Source: JAKOWB01 sp038363005 (GTDB taxonomy: Bacteria; Pseudomonadota; Alphaproteobacteria; Kiloniellales; JACOMY01). Taken from it: a stretch of 64,000 bases of DNA. Positions within the stretch are counted from its first letter, which is position 1; every line of letters starts with the position of its first letter. The notes under the pieces are model-generated. The model searched no databases, was not told where the DNA came from, and worked only from the letters and a program-made list of their open reading frames with translations. The stretch is taken from contig JBBQBI010000023.1 in assembly GCA_038363005.1 (NCBI GenBank), positions 25,778 through 89,777 on the forward strand, in the 5' to 3' direction. The translations under genes were made by a program, and so were the position numbers. This document shows positions 36,877 through 45,171 of the stretch, piece by piece.

Positions 36877-37781
36877 GTCGGCTTCCTTCGTGCAGTCGGT
36901 TCCAGCAGTTCGACCCCGGCGGCGGCCAACACCAGGACCATGCCCAGCGATTCGTGCCAGCCGAAGGGCTCGTCGGTCAGCAGCGCCGCCGAGGCGACGC
37001 CGATGCAGACCTCAAGCATGAAGATCAACGTGGTGCGGGTCGGCGTCAGAGCCCTAACGCCCCAGAGCGTCAGGAACCACATGGGCAGCGTCAACAGCAG
37101 CGCCAGCGGCAGCAGCCAGGGTGCCGCGTCGCCTAGGGCCTGGCTGCCCGGCATCTCCCCACCCAGGCCGAGCAGTACCAGCAGCAGCGAGGTTGCCAGG
37201 GCGCCCAGCCCCAAGGCCGCGGTCTGCTGCAGCATCGGTAGGTCCTGCCGACGGAAGGCGACCAGCGTGCCAACCGCCCAGAGCAGGCCCGAGGCCAGCG
37301 CCAGCCAGTCGCCGGTATTGCGCGGCAGCGGCAGCTCGCCGGTGCCGCCCAGGATGGCCCAGAGGCCGACCAGCGCCAGCACCAGGGCCACCACGCGCCG
37401 CCAAGTCAGGCGTCGCCGCAGCACGAAGACCTCCAGCAGCGTCGACCAGGCCGGCGCGATGTAGAACAGCAGCAGCGCGTGCACCACGTCAGTCAGGATC
37501 AGGCTGGCCGTGTAGCAGGCGAAGGCGCCGCCGATGGTGCCGGCAACCAGCAGCAGGGCAGCGATGTCGGCGCGTCGCGGCCGGTGGATGAAGAGCAGCG
37601 GGACCGCGACGACTGGCAGTGCGGCCAGGGCGATCAGCACGGCGGCCCAGAGGTCGGCGATGCCGGCCTGCTGCACGGCACGCAGCGGCAGCCAGTAGAG
37701 GCCAGAAATCAGCGCGGCGCCGACCACACCGAGCGTGGCGCGGCCGGCCGAGGGCGGGGAGGTAAGGATGATGCTCGTCAC
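36873..37781 (-). CDS. EamA/DMT-family transporter
   Basis: The 302-residue protein has ten membrane helices, with ATLGVVGAALISGLYWLPLRA first and SLGMVLVLAAAGVELLEP last. The short connecting loops and two repeats fit the EamA group. It starts with GTG at 37781. The stop overlaps the start of the M20 deacylase, indicating translational coupling. It is distinct from the tandem DMT pair at 26-28 kb. Confidence 0.85.
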   Translation of the reverse strand: MTSIILTSPPSAGRATLGVVGAALISGLYWLPLRAVQQAGIADLWAAVLIALAALPVVAVPLLFIHRPRRADIAALLLVAGTIGGAFACYTASLILTDVVHALLLFYIAPAWSTLLEVFVLRRRLTWRRVVALVLALVGLWAILGGTGELPLPRNTGDWLALASGLLWAVGTLVAFRRQDLPMLQQTAALGLGALATSLLLVLLGLGGEMPGSQALGDAAPWLLPLALLLTLPMWFLTLWGVRALTPTRTTLIFMLEVCIGVASAALLTDEPFGWHESLGMVLVLAAAGVELLEPTARRKPT

Positions 37782-37863
37782 GGCAGGTACTCTAGCCGGG
37801 CCGCGCGCGGAACCCTATGCCGGCAACGCCGGACGGCTGTTCGCCGGCGTCATGCGGCGGCGG

Positions 37864-38697
37864 TCAGGCCGCCGGTGCCTGCGCCGAGACGGCATTCAGG
37901 TAGTCCGCCATCTTGCGGTAGCCGGCGTCGGTCAGCTGCACGAAGACGCGTCGGGTATCCTTGGAGTCGCGCGTCTTGCTGATCAGGCCGTTGGCGGCCA
38001 GGTCCTCGATGCGGCGGAAGGCCGTCGCGATGGGCACACCAGCGGCGATGCAGAGGCTGGTGACGTAGACCTTCTTGCCCGACAGATGGGCGATCAGCAG
38101 GTCCAGAAGCATGTCCCAGGCCGGCTCGGCGAAGAGCTCCGACTGGAACATCTTGGTGCGCAGCGCGCGTGCCTTCACCAGGCTGCGGACAAACTCGATG
38201 TCGATCGAACCATCCGGCTTGGTGGCGGTGCGGGTGCCGGCGTGATGGGCCGCGCTGTGGGCGCTGCCAAGGCCGCGGAAACGGACGCTGAAGGCGCGCG
38301 CCCGGGCGCGCTGCACGGCGGCGATGAAGTCGGAAGGCGCGATCGGCTTGGTCAGGAAGTCGACGGCCTCCAGGCGCAGCGCCTGGATCGCGGTCTCGAT
38401 GCTCGGGCGTCCGGTGACGACGATCGCCTGGATCCAGGGTCGCCCGGCCAGCAGCGACCGCAGCGCGTTGAGCACGCCCAGGCCATCGATGTCGGGCAGC
38501 ATCAGGTCGGTGACGACCACGTCGATCGAGGGATCGGCGTCCAGCAGCGACAAACCCTCGGCGCCGGACCGTGTTGATTTATGGGCAATTCCACTGCGCA
38601 CCAGCAGCTCGCCATAGTTCTCCAGGGTGACGGCATCGTCCTCGATCAAGAGGACCGCACTCAATAGTTGGGTCTCCTCCGCGATCTCGGCCGCCAT
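37864..38697 (-). CDS. response regulator with C-terminal winged-helix (MarR-like) output
   Basis: Residues 10-130 form a receiver domain with acidic pair D20/D21, phosphoacceptor D64 in VVTDLMLPD, T95 and K117 in FLTKPI. The linker is rich in Ala/Arg/His. The C-terminal part (about 165-277) has a winged-helix pattern: VTSLCIAAGVPIATAFRRIEDLAANGLISKTRDSKD, resembling MarR or replication-type winged helices rather than the usual OmpR, LuxR or Fis outputs. It lies downstream of a sensor stub on the same strand (234 bp spacer), its most obvious partner. The spacer is AT-rich with direct repeats. Confidence 0.82.
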   Translation of the reverse strand: MAAEIAEETQLLSAVLLIEDDAVTLENYGELLVRSGIAHKSTRSGAEGLSLLDADPSIDVVVTDLMLPDIDGLGVLNALRSLLAGRPWIQAIVVTGRPSIETAIQALRLEAVDFLTKPIAPSDFIAAVQRARARAFSVRFRGLGSAHSAAHHAGTRTATKPDGSIDIEFVRSLVKARALRTKMFQSELFAEPAWDMLLDLLIAHLSGKKVYVTSLCIAAGVPIATAFRRIEDLAANGLISKTRDSKDTRRVFVQLTDAGYRKMADYLNAVSAQAPAA

Positions 38698-38775
38698 GGT
38701 CTCATTACCCTTCTGTTCGCTTCACCGAAGCCTGCACCTGCGCGAATCGATTCCTGTCACCAAAAGAATGAAATT

Positions 38776-38802
38776 GAGAATAGTTCAGTATGCGCGAGAA
38801 TA
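38776..38802. promoter_or_regulatory. AT-rich upstream region with GAGAATA direct repeats
   Basis: In the gap upstream of the response regulator the sequence becomes AT-rich, unlike its surroundings. GAGAATA occurs at 38776-38782 and 38796-38802, exactly 20 bases apart, placing both copies on the same DNA face about 80-105 bases before the start codon. This spacing suits a dimeric regulator site, possibly autoregulation. No convincing -35/-10 pair was assigned. Confidence 0.35.
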
Positions 38803-38931
38803 CAAATATCACTCATAAACAGGGAACATCCGAGCTGAATAATCGCCGATCCCGGCAAGGATAGTAGGGGCTTCGCGGTAGCGGAAGCCGAAGAAGACGG
38901 CGCGCAATAGATGCAATACTCTCCGCGTCGC

Positions 38932-39507
38932 CTACTTTGGCGGCGAATCGACCGGGAGCAGGGCGCGGAGCTGAATGAGTTGCAGCCCTAGATCGCCAGC
39001 CTTGCGCGCCCGATAGACCGCGTCCGGCGCTGCGGTGACGAAGGCGTGCAACAGGTTTTCCAGCAGGAAGCTCATCGCCGTCAGCGGCTGGTTGATGCCA
39101 TGGCGTCGATCGGGTTCCTGCATCGCCGCACGAAAGGCCGCCTCTTGCACCGTGGCGTCGGCGCCCTGCAGCGGCCCGACATAGAGGCCCAGCAACAAGA
39201 CGTCGCCGCTGTCGGATTCGATCGGTACCGTGGCCCAAAGCTGGCGCGAACCCGGCTGTCCGTGGGGTCCGCTGGCGACGGCGGCGCGGCGCAACACCTC
39301 GCCCTCGAAGGCGGTGCGCCCGGCGGCGGCGGCCAATTCAGCGGTCGCCAGTGGTGGTGTGCCTAGCTTTGCGTCATGCCCCGTCAGGAAGCGCTGCAGC
39401 ACCGGGCTGCAGTGCGCGCGGCCGCTGTCGGTTTCAACGACGAAGGCCGCCACGTCGGGCAGGGTGAGCACCCAGTTGATGAAGTCGGCTCGGTTTGAGC
39501 GGGTCAA
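38932..39507 (-). CDS. sensor-like protein with histidine-kinase H-box but no ATPase domain
   Basis: The 191-residue product begins with a PAS-like region (DFINWVLTLPDVAAFVVETDSG to about 115) and continues with RRHGINQPLTAMSFLLENLL. This is the H-box of NtrB/DctB-type kinases (HEINQPL), with H136 kept but the following acidic residue changed to Gly. Only about 45 residues follow, so the HATPase domain is absent. The start is uncertain: TTG 39507 is the only usual start codon in the open frame. It precedes the response regulator on the same strand. It could be a phosphotransfer or decoy protein, or a truncated kinase. Confidence 0.6.
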   Translation of the reverse strand: MTRSNRADFINWVLTLPDVAAFVVETDSGRAHCSPVLQRFLTGHDAKLGTPPLATAELAAAAGRTAFEGEVLRRAAVASGPHGQPGSRQLWATVPIESDSGDVLLLGLYVGPLQGADATVQEAAFRAAMQEPDRRHGINQPLTAMSFLLENLLHAFVTAAPDAVYRARKAGDLGLQLIQLRALLPVDSPPK

Positions 39508-39616
39508 GGCAGCCGGTCCCTGATCCGGTTGAGGTCTACGAGGGGTAATTGTGGTGGCACGGTCTCAGCGGCGCGATGGATTTACTAGGCACCCTGAGGC
39601 TGTGGAGAAGAAAAGA

Positions 39617-39650
39617 GGCTGCGCCAAGGTCGGCGGTCCCCGGCGCAGCC
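39617..39650 (-). terminator. rho-independent terminator, probably for uup
   Basis: GGCTGCGCC and GGCGCAGCC form a perfect nine-pair stem with a 16-base loop. On the minus strand it is followed by TCTTTTCTTCTC, and on the plus strand by CTTTCTTC, so it may work in both directions. It lies about 150 bases after the uup stop. Confidence 0.6.
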
Positions 39651-39683
39651 CTTTCTTCATTCCTGATCGAACGGCCGTTAGTC

Positions 39684-39773
39684 ATGAGCGACCAGTCAGG
39701 AAAGCCTAGGGGTCGACCGCGTGGGCCTCAACCGAAGATCGTTCCGCGCCTCGTTCCAAAACGAAACGAATGA
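39684..39773 (+). CDS. possible 29-residue micro-protein with AT-hook-like motif
   Basis: An ATG at 39684 opens a 29-codon frame with MSDQSGKPRGRPRGPQPK, which includes the AT-hook core (PRGRPRGP) that binds the minor groove of AT-rich DNA. The rest is basic and proline-rich. No good ribosome site is visible, and the frame is also open upstream to 39549 through the terminator hairpin. It sits in the gap between uup and the sensor stub. The composition is suggestive, but a chance ORF is possible. Confidence 0.3.
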   Translation: MSDQSGKPRGRPRGPQPKIVPRLVPKRNE

Positions 39774-39797
39774 AAGAGTCTGACGCCCGACGCCGGC

Positions 39798-41612
39798 TCA
39801 GCCCTCCAGCTCTTCTTTCAGCAGCGTGAGCGTCAGCCAGGCTTCCTCGGCGGTGTCCAGCGCAGCCTGCAGCGTCGCTAGGTCGGTACTGGCCTTGGCG
39901 AAGCCGCCCGGGTCGCGGCGGAACAGGTCGGCGTCGGCCAGTTTTTCCTGCAGGCCGGCAATGCCACGCTGCAGTGTCTCGATTCGGCGCGGCAGTTCCT
40001 TCAGGTTCTGCTGCTGCGGCAGCGACAGGCGCGGGCGCCGCTCAGCCTTGGCCGGCGGCGGCGCGGACGGCTTGCCGTCGCGCGGTCGTCTGGCACCCTC
40101 AGCCACCGACCGCGTGGTCACGCCGTGGCCGCGCTGGGCCACCATGTCGCTGTAGCCGCCGGGATACTCCAGCCAGCGGCCGCGGCCCTCGAAGGCCAGC
40201 AGCGAGGTGCAGGTGCGGTCGAGGAAATCGCGGTCGTGGCTGACCAGCACCACGGTCGCCGGATGCTCGGCGATCATCTCCTGCAGTAGATCGAGCGTCT
40301 CCAGGTCAAGGTCGTTGGTCGGCTCGTCCAGCACCAGCAGGTTGGCCGGCTGCGCCAGCGCGCGCGCCAGCATCAGGCGGCCTCGCTCGCCGCCCGACAG
40401 CACGCCGACCGGGGTATTGGCCTGCGCCGGGGTGAAGAGGAAATCCTGCAGGTAGCTCATGACGTGCTTCGACTGGCCGCCGACCTGCACGCGGTCGCCG
40501 TGGCCGCCAGTCAAGGCCTGCACCAGGGTCCAGGCGGGATCCAGTGCGCGGCGCTGCTGGTCCAGCGTTACCGGCAGCAGATTGGCGCCCAGCCGCACGC
40601 TGCCGGCGTCGGGCTCAAGCTGGCCGGTCAACAGCTTCAGCAAGGTGGTCTTGCCGGCGCCATTCGGGCCGACGATGCCCAGGCGGTCGCCGCGCCGCAC
40701 CCGCAGCGACAAGTCCTTGATCAGCGTCAGCTCGCCGAAGGCCTTGGCCAGGCCCTTGGCCTCGATCACCAGCTTGCCGGATTGCGGGGTGTCGCCGGCG
40801 GTCATCTGCACCTGGCCGGCCTGGCGCCGTTCCTCGCGGCGTTCCTGGCGCAGACCCTGGAGGCGGGACAGGCGCTTTTCGTTGCGCTTGCGCCGGGCAG
40901 TGACGCCATAGCGCAGCCAGTGTTCCTCGGCGACGATGCGGCGATCCAGCTTGTGGCGGTCGCGCTCCTCCTGCTCCAGCACCTGGTCGCGCCAGGCCTC
41001 GAAGCTGCCAAAGCCCTGGTCGAGTCGGCGCACCCGGCCGCGGTCGAGCCACAGCGTGGCGCGCGACAGGCGCTCCAGGAAACGCCGGTCGTGGCTGATC
41101 AGCACGATGGCCGAGGTCAGGCCGGCCAGCTCGGCCTCCAGCCACTCGATGGCCGGCAGGTCCAGGTGGTTGGTCGGCTCGTCCAGCAACAGCACGTCGG
41201 GCTGCGGCGCCAGGGTGCGGGCCAGCGCGGCGCGGCGGATCTCGCCGCCCGACAGCGTGGCGGTGTCCAGGTCCCCAGGCAGCTCCAGCGCGTCGAGCAG
41301 CTGCCGGGCGCGGTGGATCGACCCCTCGGCCGGCAGCCCGGCGGCGACGTAGTCCAGCACCGTGGCGTGGCCGGAGAGGTCGGGCTCCTGCGGCAGGTAG
41401 AGGATCCTGGTGCCCTGTTGCGGCACCCGGCGGCCGGCATCCGCCGCCAGCAGCCCGGCGGCGATCCTCAGCAGCGTCGACTTTCCCGAGCCGTTGCGCC
41501 CGACCAGGCAGAGCCGGTCGCCGGGCTCCACCACGAGGTCGGCCTGCTCCAGCAGCGGGTGGCCGCCGAAGCTGAGCGTGATGTCCTGCAGACTGAGAAG
41601 GGGTGCGGCCAT
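39798..41612 (-). CDS. uup: ABC-F family ATPase Uup
   Basis: The 604-residue protein has two fused ABC cassettes without membrane domains: GRNGSGKST, LSGGEIRRAALART and LLLDEPTNHLD in the first; GPNGAGKTT, LSGGERGRLMLARAL and VLDEPTNDLD in the second. Between them is the P-site tRNA interaction linker, rich in Arg and Glu. A C-terminal coiled coil (about 540-604) distinguishes Uup from the other housekeeping ABC-F proteins. These factors act on the ribosome, and Uup also affects transposon excision. MAAPLLSLQDITLSF is taken as the start; an in-frame TTG lies five codons upstream. Confidence 0.9.
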   Translation of the reverse strand: MAAPLLSLQDITLSFGGHPLLEQADLVVEPGDRLCLVGRNGSGKSTLLRIAAGLLAADAGRRVPQQGTRILYLPQEPDLSGHATVLDYVAAGLPAEGSIHRARQLLDALELPGDLDTATLSGGEIRRAALARTLAPQPDVLLLDEPTNHLDLPAIEWLEAELAGLTSAIVLISHDRRFLERLSRATLWLDRGRVRRLDQGFGSFEAWRDQVLEQEERDRHKLDRRIVAEEHWLRYGVTARRKRNEKRLSRLQGLRQERREERRQAGQVQMTAGDTPQSGKLVIEAKGLAKAFGELTLIKDLSLRVRRGDRLGIVGPNGAGKTTLLKLLTGQLEPDAGSVRLGANLLPVTLDQQRRALDPAWTLVQALTGGHGDRVQVGGQSKHVMSYLQDFLFTPAQANTPVGVLSGGERGRLMLARALAQPANLLVLDEPTNDLDLETLDLLQEMIAEHPATVVLVSHDRDFLDRTCTSLLAFEGRGRWLEYPGGYSDMVAQRGHGVTTRSVAEGARRPRDGKPSAPPPAKAERRPRLSLPQQQNLKELPRRIETLQRGIAGLQEKLADADLFRRDPGGFAKASTDLATLQAALDTAEEAWLTLTLLKEELEG

Positions 41613-41660
41613 GGCCTCTGATAGCAACCGTCCGGCGGGTGGGATAGCGGCGTCTTTGCC

Positions 41661-42539
41661 TCAGGCCCCAGCGGCGGCGCGGCGCCAGCCGTCCGGGGTC
41701 TCGACCGCCAGGCCGTCGCCCGCCAGTTCGATGAGGTGCGCCAGCAGCGACTGCGCCGCGGCGCTGTAGAGCCGGCGGTCCAGCGCCGCCTCATAGGCCA
41801 GCGGCACCAGCGCGATGGGCCGGCGCGGCACCTGGTCCAGCGCCGCCAGCACCTTGGCGCGGCGCGCCAAGCGGTGGGCGATCAGCGCATCCAGATGCGC
41901 CGCCGGATCCAGGATCGGCGCGCCATGGGTCGGCCAGAAAGTGCGGTCGTCGCGCTGCCGCAGGCGCCGCAGCTGCGCCATGTAGGCTGCCATCTCGCCG
42001 TCCGGCGGCTGGATCACCGTGGTCGACCAGCCCATGACGTGATCGCCGGTGAACAGCGCCTGCTCCTGCGGCAGGGCGAAACAGAGGTGGTTCGAGGTAT
42101 GACCCGGCGTGTGCAGCGCCCGCAGCTGCCAGCCGTCGCCCTGCAGCAGCGCGCCCTCGCCGATCACCCGGTCGGGTTCGAAGTCGAGGTCGGCGCCGGC
42201 CTCGATCTCGTGGTCGCCGCCGCCGTGCGGTCCGAAGCCGAAGGTCGGTGCGCCGGTCTTGGCCTGCAACAGGCGCGCGGCCGGCGAATGATCGCGGTGG
42301 GTGTGGGTGACGACGATGTGGCTGACCCGCTCGTCGCCCAGCTGCGTCAGCAGCGCGTCGACGTGCTCGGGCATCTCGGGGCCGGGGTCGATCACCGCGA
42401 CGCTGCCGTGGCCCACGACATAGGTGCCGGTACCCAGGAAGGTGAAGGGCCCTGGGTTCTCCGCGACGATGCGGCGGATCAGCGGCGAGACCGCCTCCAG
42501 CGTGCGATAGTCGCAGGTGAAGTCGAGTTTCGGCCGCAT
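41661..42539 (-). CDS. MBL-fold hydrolase (LACTB2-like)
   Basis: The 292-residue protein has the metallo-beta-lactamase ligands THTHRDHSPAA, the His of LHTPGHTSNH, and the Asp of LFTGDHVMGWST. The last ~90 residues form the winged-helix tail seen in LACTB2-type proteins (HLDALIAHRLARRAKVLAAL). LACTB2 is an RNase in mitochondria; bacterial relatives are mostly uncharacterised. Its ATG overlaps the stop of the Nudix gene by one base (TGATG), so the two are translationally coupled. Confidence 0.85.
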   Translation of the reverse strand: MRPKLDFTCDYRTLEAVSPLIRRIVAENPGPFTFLGTGTYVVGHGSVAVIDPGPEMPEHVDALLTQLGDERVSHIVVTHTHRDHSPAARLLQAKTGAPTFGFGPHGGGDHEIEAGADLDFEPDRVIGEGALLQGDGWQLRALHTPGHTSNHLCFALPQEQALFTGDHVMGWSTTVIQPPDGEMAAYMAQLRRLRQRDDRTFWPTHGAPILDPAAHLDALIAHRLARRAKVLAALDQVPRRPIALVPLAYEAALDRRLYSAAAQSLLAHLIELAGDGLAVETPDGWRRAAAGA

Positions 42540-43306
42540 CAGGCGCGCACGATGCCCACCGGCTCGATCTCCGGCCCGCCATAGCCGGCGGCGACCGGGA
42601 CCAGGATGCGGGTGCCCTGCGGTGTCTTGACGAATTCCGGCATCACGGTGACCAGCGGCTGCGCCTGCGCGGCGGCGAGCGCGGACTCTACGTTGGCGGA
42701 GGCCGCCAGGCGCAGCAGGTTCATGCGGGTGGCGAAGACCAGCTTGGCGCGGCCCTGTTCGCCGTCCTTGACCACGCTGGCGGCATCGCACCAGCGCGAC
42801 TCCACCGCCTCGCGGCCGTCGTGGCGGGCCTCCTGATCGCTGGTAAAGGCGGCGACATAGAAGCGGGTATCGAAGCGCTTCGGCCGGTCCAGCGGTGTGA
42901 TCCAGTGCGCGAAGGGCAATAACAAGTCGGCCGCCAGCTCCAGGCCGCCCTGGCTGGCCAGCGTGGCGAAGTCGGCACCGTTGCCGGTCAGCTCGGCCGC
43001 CTCCACGCCGCTTAGCAGGCGATCCTGACCACGGCGACGCGCCAGCAGCAGGCCGCTCTCCTCGAAGGTCTCGCGCAGCGCGGCGATGCGGAAGGCGGCC
43101 TCCTGCGGTGCCACGCCGTCGAGGCCGCGGGCGAAGCGCACCAGCTGGGCATCGGGGGCGTCGACCTTGCCGCCGGGAAACACCAGGGCGCCAGCGGCGA
43201 AGCCGGCGTCTTCGTGGCGCGCGGTCATCAGCACCTCCAGGCCGCCGGCGCCGTCGCGCAGCAGCATGATGGTGGCGGCGGGCAGCGGGGTCACGGGTGT
43301 GGTCAT
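42539..43306 (-). CDS. NUDT19-like Nudix hydrolase
   Basis: The 255-residue protein has a Nudix box split by an insertion: FPGGKVD, about 25 residues, then RETFEESGLLL with the metal-binding Glu. This split box is typical of the NUDT19/RP2 group, which hydrolyses CoA and acyl-CoA esters. The rest of the chain includes LLLPFAHWITPLDRPKRFDTRFYVA, a conserved block of this group. It is coupled to the MBL hydrolase by TGATG. Together they might degrade acyl-CoA-type compounds, which would suit the surrounding enoyl-CoA hydratase genes; this is inference. Confidence 0.85.
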   Translation of the reverse strand: MTTPVTPLPAATIMLLRDGAGGLEVLMTARHEDAGFAAGALVFPGGKVDAPDAQLVRFARGLDGVAPQEAAFRIAALRETFEESGLLLARRRGQDRLLSGVEAAELTGNGADFATLASQGGLELAADLLLPFAHWITPLDRPKRFDTRFYVAAFTSDQEARHDGREAVESRWCDAASVVKDGEQGRAKLVFATRMNLLRLAASANVESALAAAQAQPLVTVMPEFVKTPQGTRILVPVAAGYGGPEIEPVGIVRA

Positions 43307-43337
43307 GGCAGGCCCCTTCGACTGGTCGGCATTTGGG

Positions 43338-44300
43338 TCAGGCGCCGCGGAGCTTGGCGCGCGCCGTGGCGTACTCGTCCGCCAGTCGCGCCACCACGGC
43401 GCCGGCCGGCGTGATCGCCGGCGTGCTGCCGATGCCTTGACCCGCGCTCCAGATGTCGCGCCAGGCGCGCGGGCCCTCGCGCGTGCCGCCGCCGAAATCC
43501 ATCTTGCCGGCTTCCGGCTTCGGCAGGTTGTCGGGATCGAAGCCCTGCAGCGCGATGGAGGCCTTGAGATAGTTCGCCGACACGCCGGAGAAGTAGTCGG
43601 TATAGGTCACGTCGGCGGCCTGGCCGGCGACGATCATGTCCTTGTAGCGCTGGTCTGCGACAGCCTCGTCGGTGGCGATGAAAGCGCTGCCGAGATAGGC
43701 CAGGTCGGCGCCCATGGCCTGCGCCGCCAGCACGCCACCGCCGCTGTTGATGGCGCCGGCCAGCACCAGGATGCCGTCCCACCAGGCGCGGATTTCCTGC
43801 ACCAGCGCGAAGGGCGACAGGCGCCCGGCATGGCCGCCGGCGCCGGCCGCCACCGCGATCAGCCCGTCGGCCCCGCGCTCCGCCGCCTTGCGGGCGTGCT
43901 CGACGTGGATGATGTCGTGTAGCACCACGCCGCCATAGCTATGCACGGCCTGGATCACGTCCTCGCGCGCGCCCAGCGAGGTGATGACGATGGGCACCTT
44001 GTGCTGCACCGTTAGCGCCAGGTCCTCGTCGAGCCGGGGATTGGTCTTGTGCACGATCAGGTTGACCGCGAAGGGGGCGGCGGGCGCCTCGGGATGCGCC
44101 TTGTCATGCGCCGCCAGGCCCTCGGTGATCTCCTGCAGCCATTCCTCGTACTGGCTGGCCGGCCGCGCGTTCAGCGACGGAAAGGCACCGATGATGCCGG
44201 CTTTGCACTGCGCCAGTACCAGCGGCGGGCGCGACACCAGGAACATCGGCGAGCCGATGACCGGCAGGCGTAGACGGTCGAAGTGCGAAGGCAGGGCCAT
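43338..44300 (-). CDS. nitronate monooxygenase (second paralogue)
   Basis: The 320-residue FMN protein has the family start RLRLPVIGSPMFLVSRPPLV, AAGAGGHAGRL with the conserved His, and a catalytic-face region VLAGAINSGGGVLAAQAMGADLAYLGSAFIAT. It shares its motifs with the protein at 8212-9123 but is more like the KR37-type group common in beta-oxidation neighbourhoods. It starts 5 bp after the enoyl-CoA hydratase stop, so both are on one transcript, and it precedes the Nudix gene by 31 bp. Confidence 0.87.
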   Translation of the reverse strand: MALPSHFDRLRLPVIGSPMFLVSRPPLVLAQCKAGIIGAFPSLNARPASQYEEWLQEITEGLAAHDKAHPEAPAAPFAVNLIVHKTNPRLDEDLALTVQHKVPIVITSLGAREDVIQAVHSYGGVVLHDIIHVEHARKAAERGADGLIAVAAGAGGHAGRLSPFALVQEIRAWWDGILVLAGAINSGGGVLAAQAMGADLAYLGSAFIATDEAVADQRYKDMIVAGQAADVTYTDYFSGVSANYLKASIALQGFDPDNLPKPEAGKMDFGGGTREGPRAWRDIWSAGQGIGSTPAITPAGAVVARLADEYATARAKLRGA

Positions 44301-44305
44301 CGGGA

Positions 44306-45091
44306 TCAGTGTCCTTGGAAGCTGGGTTTGCGCTTGGCCAGGAAGGCGGCGGTGCCCTCGGCGAAATCGGCGGTGGCGGCCCCGGCGCCAAACAGCAGGC
44401 GCTCAAGTTCCAGCTGCGCCTCCAGGCCGTTCTGCTGCGAGGCCCGCAGCAGCGTCTTCATGCGGCCATAGGCGTGGGTCGGCCCCTCGGCCAGCCGGCG
44501 GGCCAGCGCCAGCGCCTCGTCCTGCAACGCCGCCGCCGGCACCACGCTGGTGACCAGGCCCAGGCGCAAAGCCTCGGCGGCGTCGATCACTGGCGACAGC
44601 AGCGCCAGCTCCATCGCCTTGCGATGGCCAACCAGGCGCGGCAGCGTCCAGGAGGAGGAGCCATCCAGGCTGGCGCCGATCTTGGCGTAGGCGGTGGTGA
44701 ACTTGGCGTCGTCGGCGGCGATGACGAAGTCCGCCGCCATGGCGAGCGAGAAGCCGGCGCCGGCCACCGCGCCCTGGCAGGCGGCGATCACCGGCGCGTT
44801 GAGCTGCGCCAGGTTGGTCAGGCCGCGATGCAGGTTGAGGATCAGCTTGTCGGTCGTGGTCGGGCCGGGATTGTCGCTCAGCTGCTTGATGTCGCCGCCG
44901 GCCATGAAGGCGCGGCCGGCGCCGGTCAGCAGCACGGCGCGCAGACCGCGATCGCGGCGCAGCGTCTCGCTGTGCTCGGCCAGCAGCGCGGCCATGGCGG
45001 CGTCCAGCGCGTTCAGCGCCGCCGGCCGGTTCAGCTGCAGCGTGGCGATGGCGCCATCCCGCGTCAGGATCAAGGGACTACTGTCGGTCAA
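44306..45091 (-). CDS. enoyl-CoA hydratase/isomerase family protein
   Basis: The 261-residue crotonase has the oxyanion-hole motifs GRAFMAGGDIKQL and QGAVAGAGFSLAMAAD. At the catalytic position the sequence is AKIGASLDGSSSWTLPRLVG: an Asp is kept, but there is no Glu pair, so it is more likely an isomerase or a lyase than a plain hydratase. It lies at the head of a minus-strand set with a nitronate monooxygenase, Nudix and MBL hydrolases. The acyl-CoA substrate is unknown. Confidence 0.85.
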   Translation of the reverse strand: MTDSSPLILTRDGAIATLQLNRPAALNALDAAMAALLAEHSETLRRDRGLRAVLLTGAGRAFMAGGDIKQLSDNPGPTTTDKLILNLHRGLTNLAQLNAPVIAACQGAVAGAGFSLAMAADFVIAADDAKFTTAYAKIGASLDGSSSWTLPRLVGHRKAMELALLSPVIDAAEALRLGLVTSVVPAAALQDEALALARRLAEGPTHAYGRMKTLLRASQQNGLEAQLELERLLFGAGAATADFAEGTAAFLAKRKPSFQGH

Positions 45092-45171
45092 GTATGCCCC
45101 CGGGAAGGTTCAGGTCGCGGCTCTGGTATCACCCGGCCCGCGGCCTGTCGACCGGGGGCGGGGCAGCAGTG

